This document shows, in pieces, positions 1 to 6,111 of a DNA stretch of 7,970 nucleotides (the first letter of the stretch is position 1; each line of letters starts with the position of its first letter). A program made the position numbers and the translations under genes. Below the pieces are notes generated by a model. That model had not been told where the DNA came from. It was given only the letters and a program-made list of their open reading frames with translations, and did no database searches. Source of the DNA: Thermoplasmatota archaeon. Its GTDB lineage: Archaea > Thermoplasmatota > Thermoplasmata > Halarchaeoplasmatales > Halarchaeoplasmataceae. The stretch is taken from contig JAHENW010000072.1 of assembly GCA_018610025.1 (NCBI GenBank), forward strand, positions 1 to 7,970, in the 5' to 3' direction.

Positions 1-45
1 GACCGTTGTGTAGGGAGGGTCGCCGTACTTTCTGAAGTTGTTCAT
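1..45 (-). CDS. 5' end of a probable alpha/beta hydrolase (partial, runs off the left edge)
   Basis: Only the first 15 codons lie in the window. They read MNNFRKYGDPPYTTV from an ATG at 45. This start lies one nucleotide after the TGA of the amidohydrolase gene, and a weak purine-rich site (GAGGG, in the end of that gene) precedes it, so co-transcription and coupled translation are likely. From knowledge of the family, an N-terminus of the form FRxYGDPPYT is typical of alpha/beta-fold hydrolases of the proline iminopeptidase-like group, where the next segment is the HGGPG oxyanion-hole motif. That motif would lie outside the window, so the family call is an inference from a very short match. 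The tight junction and the sensible N-terminus support a real gene more strongly than they support its function. Confidence 0.55.
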   Translation of the reverse strand, partial: MNNFRKYGDPPYTTV

Positions 46-46
46 C

Positions 47-1198
47 TCAGCCCTCTACGATCTCTTTCTCTCCCTGCTGTTCTATCTCCTCTCCCTCGAT
101 GAAGACCCTGTCAACAGTGGATTTGAGTTCCAACGGGTCCCCGTCAACCACTAACAGGTCGGCGTCCTTTCCCTTTTCGATAGAACCCACTCTATCATCT
201 ATACCGCATATCTCCGCCGCGTTGATGGTGATAGCCTTCAGCGCTTCCTCTTTATCCATCCCCTCTCTCACCGAGTAGGCGGCCATGAGAGATAGGTATT
301 TTATAGGTATAACCGGAGAATCGGTCATCAGCGCCACCTTGACACCCTTCTTTGATAGGGTACCGGGCGTCTTGAAGTTCCTCTCCCTGTTCTCCCTTTT
401 CGATTTGGCGGCCAGTCCTGGACCGTAGACCACAGGTATATCCTTTTCGGCGATATAATCTGCTATCTTGTGACCCTCGGTACAGTGCTCCAGCACCAGG
501 TCGAATCCGAACTCCTCCGAGATGCGTATGGCCGAGGCCATGTCGTCGGCCCTGTGGGCGTGTATCCTCCCGGGCAGTTCGTTCTCTAGCAGCGGTCTCA
601 ACGCCTCCTTCTTAAAATCCTTCCCCTCTTCATCTTCTATATATTCCTCTGTCTCGAACAGCTTTTCCCTTATGAGCCCGGCGGTGCTCATCCTGGTGGA
701 GGGCACCTTGTTCTGCTCCTTGTAAACTCTCTTTGGATTCTCGCCAGTGGCCATCTTGAGGCCTGTCGGCTCTTCTATCACCAGATCGTCTATGACCGGT
801 GAACCAGCGGTCTTTATCGCGGCGAACCTTCCCCCTATGGGATTGGCCGATCCCGGCCCCACGTTGATGGTGGTCACGCCTGAACTGACGGCCTCCCTGA
901 GAGCGATACCGTCCGGATTGACTCCGTCCAAAGCCCTCAGGTGCGGCGTTATGGGATCGTACCTTTCATTCGTATCGTCACCTTCCCAGCCTTCGCCTTC
1001 CTCGTGTATACCCACGTGGCAGTGGGCATCTATGAAACCGGGTATGACCTTCTTCCCTTCAACGTCTATGATCTCCGCCTCATCGGGAACCTCAATATCA
1101 ACGCCGAAATCAGCTATCTTACCGTTTTCTATAAGAACCGTCCCTTCGAACTCCTCACCGGTTATCGGATCGACCCTTCCATTGACCAAGGCTTTCAT
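47..1198 (-). CDS. Metal-dependent amidohydrolase, imidazolonepropionase-like (COG1228 type)
   Basis: A 383-residue cytosolic hydrolase of the amidohydrolase superfamily, full length for its group. Residues 1-52 form the N-terminal beta domain (MKALVNGRV, then VEGKKVIPGF). The TIM-barrel metal ligands are visible: H59-x-H61 after GFIDA, H213/H215 in IHAHRADD, H238 in LEHCTEGH and D293 in MTDSP. The stretches EGWEGDDTNERYDPITPH (about 69-86), GPGSANPIGG (114-123) and TGLKMATGENPKRVY (145-159) are, from family knowledge, hallmarks of a widespread uncharacterised amidohydrolase group in archaea and thermophilic bacteria; K148 may correspond to the position that can bridge metals in related enzymes. 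The C-terminal KGKDADLLVVDGDPL (342-356) returns to the beta domain. The exact substrate cannot be read from sequence; a cyclic amide or peptide-like substrate is plausible. There is no Shine-Dalgarno site before the ATG, but a TATA-like box lies about 33 nt upstream, so its mRNA is probably nearly leaderless. The next gene follows after one nucleotide. Confidence 0.9.
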   Translation of the reverse strand: MKALVNGRVDPITGEEFEGTVLIENGKIADFGVDIEVPDEAEIIDVEGKKVIPGFIDAHCHVGIHEEGEGWEGDDTNERYDPITPHLRALDGVNPDGIALREAVSSGVTTINVGPGSANPIGGRFAAIKTAGSPVIDDLVIEEPTGLKMATGENPKRVYKEQNKVPSTRMSTAGLIREKLFETEEYIEDEEGKDFKKEALRPLLENELPGRIHAHRADDMASAIRISEEFGFDLVLEHCTEGHKIADYIAEKDIPVVYGPGLAAKSKRENRERNFKTPGTLSKKGVKVALMTDSPVIPIKYLSLMAAYSVREGMDKEEALKAITINAAEICGIDDRVGSIEKGKDADLLVVDGDPLELKSTVDRVFIEGEEIEQQGEKEIVEG

Positions 1199-1213
1199 GA
1201 TATCGTTTATTAA

Positions 1214-1247
1214 ACGGGAAAAATGGTTTTTATATGTTCCCTCCCGT
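1214..1247 (-). promoter_or_regulatory. Probable promoter of the amidohydrolase gene, flanked by a short inverted repeat
   Basis: On the minus strand the 57-nt gap between the permease stop and the amidohydrolase ATG holds a TATA-like box (ATATAAAAA, plus coordinates about 1227-1235). It is centred about 33 nt before the start codon, which would put transcription onset about 7 nt before the ATG. Six-base arms ACGGGA (1214-1219) and TCCCGT (1242-1247) flank the box with a 22-nt spacer. The minus-strand run ATTTTT just after the box could also help end the permease transcript. The TATA position is convincing; an operator role for the repeat is speculative, since a 6-bp pair can arise by chance. 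Confidence 0.45.
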
Positions 1248-1255
1248 GAAGTCTT

Positions 1256-2329
1256 TCAAATGGGTATATCTCTCTTCTTGAAAACAAAAATAGCGGCGGT
1301 GAGGATGATAGCTGTTATGACAGTGAGTAAAAGGAAGTCCGCGTACCCGAATACCTCATCGAAGAGCACCTGGTTGTAATCCCAGTGCCCGAGTATCCCC
1401 ATCTCTCCTATGTACTCGTACTTCTTTGCGAAATTAGATATGATCTGTAGGGCGTACTGGGTGAAGGCGAAGAGAAGGGTCATGCCCACCGCCCTCCTCG
1501 ATTCAACGAAGAATATCGCGCAAAGCATTGCCACCGCTTCGACGACCAGTAAAACGGGCCAAGAGCCCATGATAGCGGAGATCATGTTGACCGCATCCAC
1601 AGAAACATCTAGAGTCTGTGCTGAGCCCACCATGATGAGTCCTGTCAGCAGTACCATGATAAAACTGTAAAAAGCGATGGCGGCGAATTTTTCCAATATA
1701 TATCTCGTTCTAGAGAGCGGTGTGGAGAAGATGAGGTCCATCCTCTTCTCTTCGAAATCCTTCGTTATGCTGTTCACAGATATGTATCCGATGTAAAGTC
1801 CGCTCAATAGGAACCACCAGCTGAAGAACTCTATGGAGATGAACCCCTTTATATCGGTCATGGAGAACTCTCGATCGCCCCTCAAGCCCCGGTAGAAATC
1901 GCTCTCCATGAGCTCGTCGAAGGCGGTGGATGTTTTGACCGTGGTAGCCATCCCGATGAACTTCACTTCATCCGTCCCGTTCAGGATGCCTAGTACTGCA
2001 AAATATTTCGTCTCGTTGGTTTCAAGCTGTACTTCGGTATAGTTCTCTGTACCATTGTACACCAGGGTAGAAGTCAGCATGTGGCTCCTGTTGTCCTGCA
2101 GCACTTTGTATTCGGTCACGTTGGGATACTGTTCCCACGAAAGCTCGACAGTGCTCCCCTCGATATCCATCTTCACATTCTCCGCCCCCTCTGGTTGGCC
2201 CCCCATAGCTTCCTCCACAGCCGGGTAGAACTGTACCATCCCTCCGGCGGTTATCATGACCACAATGAGAAATAAAGTCAGGCCCTTCCATCCCCTCCTG
2301 AACTCCATCAGGAACGTCCTGCCGATCAT
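1256..2329 (-). CDS. ABC-2 type transporter permease with an extracytoplasmic FN3-like domain
   Basis: A 357-residue membrane subunit that pairs with the ATPase encoded immediately before it. TM1 lies at about residues 16-34. A large outer segment (about 35-165) follows, then five further hydrophobic segments at about 167-187, 213-236, 249-275, 279-299 and 330-350. The region after TM2, SITKDFEEKRMDLIFSTPLS (187-206), matches the conserved cytoplasmic loop of ABC-2 permeases, where an acidic helix precedes a 'llstPvsR' type motif. Within the outer segment, residues 51-132 look like a fibronectin type III domain: VELSW near the start, EYKVL, then KYFAVLGIL. They carry five N-glycosylation sequons (N70, N92, N96, N105, N117). 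The ATG overlaps the ATPase stop as ATGA, and a G-rich site (GGAGGGGGAGG) lies directly upstream, so translation is coupled. Direction is probably export or membrane maintenance; the substrate is unknown. Confidence 0.87.
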   Translation of the reverse strand: MIGRTFLMEFRRGWKGLTLFLIVVMITAGGMVQFYPAVEEAMGGQPEGAENVKMDIEGSTVELSWEQYPNVTEYKVLQDNRSHMLTSTLVYNGTENYTEVQLETNETKYFAVLGILNGTDEVKFIGMATTVKTSTAFDELMESDFYRGLRGDREFSMTDIKGFISIEFFSWWFLLSGLYIGYISVNSITKDFEEKRMDLIFSTPLSRTRYILEKFAAIAFYSFIMVLLTGLIMVGSAQTLDVSVDAVNMISAIMGSWPVLLVVEAVAMLCAIFFVESRRAVGMTLLFAFTQYALQIISNFAKKYEYIGEMGILGHWDYNQVLFDEVFGYADFLLLTVITAIILTAAIFVFKKRDIPI

Positions 2330-3222
2330 GCCTCCCCCTCCGAGTAGTACCTCAGGAACAGCTGCTCCAGGCTGAACGTTTCCAGATTCATGTTCACTAT
2401 GCTATGAGCCGATACTTTTTTGATAACCTCGTCTAGATTCTCCGTCACAACCATAGAAAATTTCTTATCGTCGACCTCCAGCTCGTTCACCCCCTTCATC
2501 CTAAACTCTCCTGGACTCACCTCTTCCGAGAACTCGACAATGAGCTTCTTACCCACCTTGTTCCTCAGAGACTCTATGTCCTCCACAACCTGCAGTTTAC
2601 CTTCTTTAATTATAGCTACCCGGTCGCAGACCTCCTCGACCTCCGCTAGAACGTGTGAGGACATGAAAACCGTCTTTCCTCTATCTTTTTCCTCTCTGAG
2701 CAGCTCGTAGAATCTCTGCTGCATGAGTGGGTCCAGGCCCGCGGTCGGCTCATCAAGAATGATAAGGTCCTGATCGGCCATGAAGGCCTGAACCAAACCG
2801 ACTTTCTGCCTGTTCCCTTTGGACAACTCCTTTATCTTCCTGTCGAATTCGAGCTCTAGTCTGTTCCCGACATCCATCATCTTCTCTTCCGATTTTACGT
2901 CACTGAGTGAAAGAAGGTACCGCAGGAAGCTCTTCACCTTCAGGTCATTGAACATCCCGAACTCACCGGGCAGGTAGCCCACCCTTCTCCTAATCTTCAC
3001 CGAATCTTCATGGGAATCCAGACCGAATATCTTGGCCTTTCCCGCACTCTTCTTCAGCAGGCCCAAGACAGTGCGTATGGTGGTCGTCTTCCCGGCACCG
3101 TTGGGCCCCAAAAACCCCATTATCTCACCCCTGTAGACGTTTAAATCCAAGTCCTCGATCCCTACGGCATCACCGTAGTACTTGGTGAGTCCCCTCATCT
3201 TGAGCACTATATCATCATTCAT
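2326..3222 (-). CDS. ABC transporter ATP-binding protein (ABC-2 / drug-export family)
   Basis: A 298-residue ATPase that powers the adjacent permease at the inner face of the membrane. Visible motifs in order: Walker A GPNGAGKTT (39-47), a Q-loop region reading GYLPGEFG (82-89) in which Glu or Gly stands in for the usual Gln, an ABC signature LSKGNRQK (133-140) in the form common in ABC-2 exporters rather than LSGGQ, Walker B LIILDEPT (153-160), D-loop AGLD (161-164) and switch His190 in SSH. Residues about 220-298 form the extra C-terminal domain seen in CcmA/NatA/DrrA-like ATPases, probably for contact or dimerisation. The start is set by AGGTGG (plus 3227-3232) four nucleotides before the ATG. 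A TATA-like AT-rich tract at about 3271-3284 could give a leader of about 30 nt; read-through from the membrane-protein gene 53 nt upstream is equally possible. The substrate is not evident. Confidence 0.93.
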   Translation of the reverse strand: MNDDIVLKMRGLTKYYGDAVGIEDLDLNVYRGEIMGFLGPNGAGKTTTIRTVLGLLKKSAGKAKIFGLDSHEDSVKIRRRVGYLPGEFGMFNDLKVKSFLRYLLSLSDVKSEEKMMDVGNRLELEFDRKIKELSKGNRQKVGLVQAFMADQDLIILDEPTAGLDPLMQQRFYELLREEKDRGKTVFMSSHVLAEVEEVCDRVAIIKEGKLQVVEDIESLRNKVGKKLIVEFSEEVSPGEFRMKGVNELEVDDKKFSMVVTENLDEVIKKVSAHSIVNMNLETFSLEQLFLRYYSEGEA

Positions 3223-3275
3223 CTCTCCACCTTCTTTATAAATATAGTCGAAAGAATACTTAATGTTTTACTTTT

Positions 3276-4748
3276 TTATTTTAAGCTTTCATCATCAGTC
3301 CAACCCGTGTATATCTTCTCTCTGTGCTCCTCGGGGATCACCTTTTCACCACTCATCTCCTCGTAGTCAAGCACTGAGTCGAGGACGTTTTTCCTGTACA
3401 TCTCGAGGATAAAGTGTCCAAAGTACAGGGCCCAGAACGTTAGTAGGAGAGCTAAAAGCAGGAATATATTGAGTTCTATCATCAATAGACCTATTAAGAA
3501 GAAGGCGATCCCTACCATGGCGCCGCTCATGAAAAGCGCCATCCTAGTAGGCTTTATGACATGTGAACTCTTCACCAATTTCTTCCATTTTGAACGCGAA
3601 AATTCAGGCGCCTCTCTCATAGGCAGGTTCCACCGTGACTTTATCTCGAACCAGTCCGGTAATATCTTCTTATCTTCCTTCAATTCCTTTTCTACCAAAT
3701 CTTTGACCAATTTCTTTTTCTTGTACTGCTTCCTGCCGAAGTATATCGGGGCGTGAAGTACAGCCACGCCGATCATGGCTATACCAACAATCAATTCGTT
3801 ATCGAAAAGAACGTTAAGGATCAAACTCCCAGTAGTAATTCCAGCCCCGAGTCCTATGATATATAAATACTTCTTCGTATTGATCATCTCTTCCAGCTCT
3901 TTCCAATCCTTATGGGTATAGTTATCGATCTTCTCTGAGGCATCCTTCTCTACGTCTACGTCTATGGATCCGAAAATGTCTTTCTTCTTATCTGGACTCT
4001 TCTTCACGAGCTGTTCATAACGTGTTTTGGCCTTCTTGTACTTCATTACGATATTGATCCCCACAAAGACACTGACCATCACCGCCCCATAAAGTATGAT
4101 TATGGTGAGTTGATCCACGGATGAGAACAAGGCAAAAATAAGGACCGAGAAGGGAATGCCGATTGCAGCTATACCTTTCGCGTAAACCAGGGCTTTAGAC
4201 TTCGCCAGCTGCTCTTTTATCTCTTTCAGTTCCTCGTATCCCAGAAATGGTCTATCTACGTAAAAATGCTCCCATCCTTTACCTATTGCTTCCCTGAAAC
4301 TGTCAATGATTTTGTTTAGTTTCTTATCCCTAAATTCTTGGATCTCGACCTTTTTCCCATCGCTCAAAATTATCGTCAGCCCAGTCATTTCCGTAGGGCC
4401 CTGGGGCTTACCGTATTTTGGATAGATATTCTTCACCTTCTGAAACGGAATGAACCGCTGATCTTTGTTGAACTTTAGTATCGACGTTGGTTCATCAAAC
4501 CCGTTCTCGTAGATTATGAGAGGATATTTCAATCGATAGAGCACTGGTAAGGTGACTGGTATGAATACAAGGGTACCGGCCGTCATCTCTAACGCATATT
4601 CACTGAAAGATCCAAGAAGGTAAGTGAAGGTGAAGTAGAAATAGAGAAACGTGAGTCCGTATCCAGCTATAGCGAGGGGCAGGACGAGTTTTCTATTGAA
4701 TACCTCCTCTTTGAAGACCACCGAACCTTTGCGATCTTCATATTCCAT
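3276..4748 (-). CDS. Polytopic membrane protein: N-terminal PH-like domain plus three TM-hairpin units
   Basis: I do not recognise this as a named protein. With the start at 4748 it has 490 residues. Two TM helices (about 20-45, 52-72) precede a cytosolic domain at about 78-155, where the pattern IIYENGF, then RFIPFQKVKNIYP, then GLTIILSDGKKVEI resembles bacterial-type PH (bPH2/YcxB-like) domains. Three further hairpins follow at about 187-235, 294-338 and 402-448. Each is preceded by a similar charged helix (YEELKEIKEQ, WKELEEMINTKK, WKKLVKSSH) and followed by a Lys-rich segment, suggesting internal triplication. The frame extends to an ATG at 4802, but the extra 18 codons contain the likely TATA box (4781-4790) and no Shine-Dalgarno site precedes that ATG, so I prefer 4748. 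It is transcribed away from the permease pair and ends 53 nt before the ABC ATPase gene, with which it may share a transcript. Function unknown. Confidence 0.8.
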   Translation of the reverse strand: MEYEDRKGSVVFKEEVFNRKLVLPLAIAGYGLTFLYFYFTFTYLLGSFSEYALEMTAGTLVFIPVTLPVLYRLKYPLIIYENGFDEPTSILKFNKDQRFIPFQKVKNIYPKYGKPQGPTEMTGLTIILSDGKKVEIQEFRDKKLNKIIDSFREAIGKGWEHFYVDRPFLGYEELKEIKEQLAKSKALVYAKGIAAIGIPFSVLIFALFSSVDQLTIIILYGAVMVSVFVGINIVMKYKKAKTRYEQLVKKSPDKKKDIFGSIDVDVEKDASEKIDNYTHKDWKELEEMINTKKYLYIIGLGAGITTGSLILNVLFDNELIVGIAMIGVAVLHAPIYFGRKQYKKKKLVKDLVEKELKEDKKILPDWFEIKSRWNLPMREAPEFSRSKWKKLVKSSHVIKPTRMALFMSGAMVGIAFFLIGLLMIELNIFLLLALLLTFWALYFGHFILEMYRKNVLDSVLDYEEMSGEKVIPEEHREKIYTGWTDDESLK

Positions 4749-4780
4749 GCTGAAGGTAAGTGTATTTATGATATTTAATT

Positions 4781-4790
4781 TTTTATAAAA
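4781..4790 (-). promoter_or_regulatory. TATA box of the membrane-protein gene
   Basis: The minus strand reads TTTTATAAAA here, preceded by CCCCCG. Its centre is about 37 nt before the ATG at 4748, predicting a leader of roughly 10-13 nt. This placement is why I prefer 4748 over the upstream in-frame ATG at 4802, which has no suitable TATA box about 28 nt before it. Confidence 0.45.
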
Positions 4791-4808
4791 CGGGGGTCTC
4801 ATTCCAAA

Positions 4809-4818
4809 CTTTTATTAT
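4809..4818 (+). promoter_or_regulatory. TATA box of the tandem permease operon, likely leaderless
   Basis: CTTTTATTAT is centred about 29 nt before the ATG at 4843. In archaea that spacing puts the transcription start at or just before the start codon. No Shine-Dalgarno sequence is present between the two, which fits a leaderless first gene. The second gene of the operon has a clear GGTGA site instead, as expected for an internal cistron. Confidence 0.5.
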
Positions 4819-4842
4819 CGGACCGATTGATTTCACCTCGAT

Positions 4843-5355
4843 ATGGACTGGCATCTCATCATCGGTAAGAACTGGGGCCAGAGAGGGATAATCATCGGTA
4901 CCACAGTCCTGTATATGTATCTCTTCATCTTTCGACCAGGGGACGCCATGGCCGCATTGAGTGGCGGAGCGATGATGTTCATCGGCCTTTTAACACTCGT
5001 GCTCGCCGCTATCTTGCTTGCCAGCGCGATACAGATTTTAGTGCCCAAAGAGTTGATACAGGAGTACTTGGGACCGGAGTCAGGTCTGAAAGGCGTGTTG
5101 ACAGGCGGTCTCCTCGCAGGACTGATGCAGGGCGGTCCTTATGCCGTCTATCCTATAATAAAGGGATTACAGGAAGAAGGTGTCGGTCTATCGGTAGTTG
5201 TTGCCATGCTGGTGGGCTACTCGATCATCGGCAGCGGCAGGATCCCTTTCGGTCTGGCTATATTCTCCGCAGATATAATAGCGATCAGGGTGGGCCTGGG
5301 CGTCGCGTTGGCCGTATTATCATGTGTTATCCTCTACTTCATATTAGGTGATTGA
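4843..5355 (+). CDS. Half-size permease A, DUF318/ArsP-like (first of a tandem pair)
   Basis: A 170-residue integral membrane protein. Hydrophobic segments lie at about 15-31, 45-67, 114-130 and 148-168. Between the second and third is a glycine-rich, less polar stretch with the motifs YLGPESGLKGVLTGG (75-89) and QGGPYAVYPIIKGLQ (96-110). From family knowledge, predicted permeases of the PF03773 (DUF318/ArsP) group have a glycine- and proline-rich motif near this place in each half of a protein of about 300 residues. This gene encodes only one half, and the usual cysteine-containing form of the motif is absent: the position reads GGPYAxYP. The family assignment is therefore probable rather than certain. 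The next gene starts one nucleotide after its stop and encodes a close paralogue, so the two probably assemble as a heterodimer or higher oligomer. The substrate is unknown; an organoarsenical or metal-related role should not be assumed. Confidence 0.8.
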   Translation: MDWHLIIGKNWGQRGIIIGTTVLYMYLFIFRPGDAMAALSGGAMMFIGLLTLVLAAILLASAIQILVPKELIQEYLGPESGLKGVLTGGLLAGLMQGGPYAVYPIIKGLQEEGVGLSVVVAMLVGYSIIGSGRIPFGLAIFSADIIAIRVGLGVALAVLSCVILYFILGD

Positions 5356-5356
5356 G

Positions 5357-5866
5357 ATGTGGTGGGAACTCATAATCGGTAAAAACTGGAGCCAGCGGGC
5401 GATCATCCTTGGCACACTCTTACTCTACGTATACATGTACTTTACGAGAAAAGAGGATGCCAAGGAAGGGGTGAAGGACGGCATCGAGACATTCAAAGGA
5501 CTGCTGACACTCATATTCGCCGCTGTTCTGCTGGCCATTGCGATACAGGTCTTGCTGCCCACCGATATAGTTCAAACGTATCTGGGTCCCAGGTCTGGTC
5601 TCAGCGGTGTGATAACCGGCGGTCTGTTAGGGGGAATTCTCCAAGGAGGACCCTATGCCGCCTATCCCATAATCAAGGGCCTGCAGCAGACCGGTGTAGG
5701 TATAGCAGTGGTGATAGCCATGATGGTAGGCTACGGTGCCATAGGCACCGGTAAGATCGTTTACGGCCTGGCCTTCTTCGGAGCAAAGATCATCTCACTG
5801 CGTGTTTTCATCGGCATCCTGCTGACACTCTTAGCGAGCGTGATACTTTATCTCCTGTTCCTGTAA
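5357..5866 (+). CDS. Half-size permease B, paralogue of the preceding gene
   Basis: A 169-residue membrane protein that aligns to permease A from first to near last residue without a gap, at roughly 58% identity by hand count (98 of 169). The frame opens at a GTG at 5348. The ATG at 5357 is the better start because MWWELIIGKNW then matches MDWHLIIGKNW of the paralogue, and GGTGA (5347-5351) lies five nucleotides before it. Best conserved are IIGKNWxQR (6-14), the LGPxSGL region (76-82) and QGGPYAxYPIIKGLQ (96-110). The membrane layout is the same as in A. Divergence is greatest at residues 21-47, where B has a charged loop (RKEDAKEGVKDG) and A a hydrophobic, small-residue stretch; this may reflect different partners or a different face of the complex. 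The stop of A and start of B are one nucleotide apart, so expression is coupled. Gene duplication followed by subunit specialisation is the simplest history. Confidence 0.82.
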   Translation: MWWELIIGKNWSQRAIILGTLLLYVYMYFTRKEDAKEGVKDGIETFKGLLTLIFAAVLLAIAIQVLLPTDIVQTYLGPRSGLSGVITGGLLGGILQGGPYAAYPIIKGLQQTGVGIAVVIAMMVGYGAIGTGKIVYGLAFFGAKIISLRVFIGILLTLLASVILYLLFL

Positions 5867-6111
5867 ATATCAGCTTCACACAGGATTGTATAAATCTACG
5901 AATGGATAAATCAGAGGGTTTCAAGTTTTTAAGTGATATAGCCGATTTGTCCACGACGTTTACCGTCCTTTAGAATTATATATGATATGTTTCAGAATAT
6001 CTATAATATGAAAAATCACTATATTTTTGACAGCTTCGTAAATGCATAAAAATTATAAGAAAAAAAGACATTCACTAATCATCCAGGTAGAGCAGGAATA
6101 TAGGTGAAATA
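5867..6111 (+). promoter_or_regulatory. AT-rich spacer with a candidate promoter and ribosome binding site for the beta-helix gene
   Basis: No open frame with a sensible start is visible in these 245 nt. A short T-run (5926-5930) may end the permease transcript. Near the right side, AAAATTATA (6049-6057) is a candidate TATA box, which would place transcription onset near 6078 and give a leader of about 33 nt. The alternative CTATATTTTT (6019-6028) would give a longer one. AGGTGA (6102-6107) is a good Shine-Dalgarno site four nucleotides before the ATG at 6112. The spacer is clearly more AT-rich than the permease genes to its left. No hairpin convincing enough to call as a regulator was found. 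Confidence 0.4.

Noticed and set aside
747..1379. 210-residue open frame on the plus strand opposite the amidohydrolase and the permease end
   Set aside because: It is antisense to a well-supported enzyme with intact metal ligands, crosses an intergenic promoter, and its translation is low-complexity Ser/Pro-rich with no recognisable domain.
5348..5356. GTG at 5348 as the start of permease B
   Set aside because: The GTG overlaps the GGTGA ribosome binding site. The ATG at 5357 aligns exactly with the N-terminus of the paralogue.
5867..6111. Possible small RNA or tRNA in the spacer
   Set aside because: No cloverleaf, no TTCRANN-type T-loop and no stable stem were found; the region is simply AT-rich.
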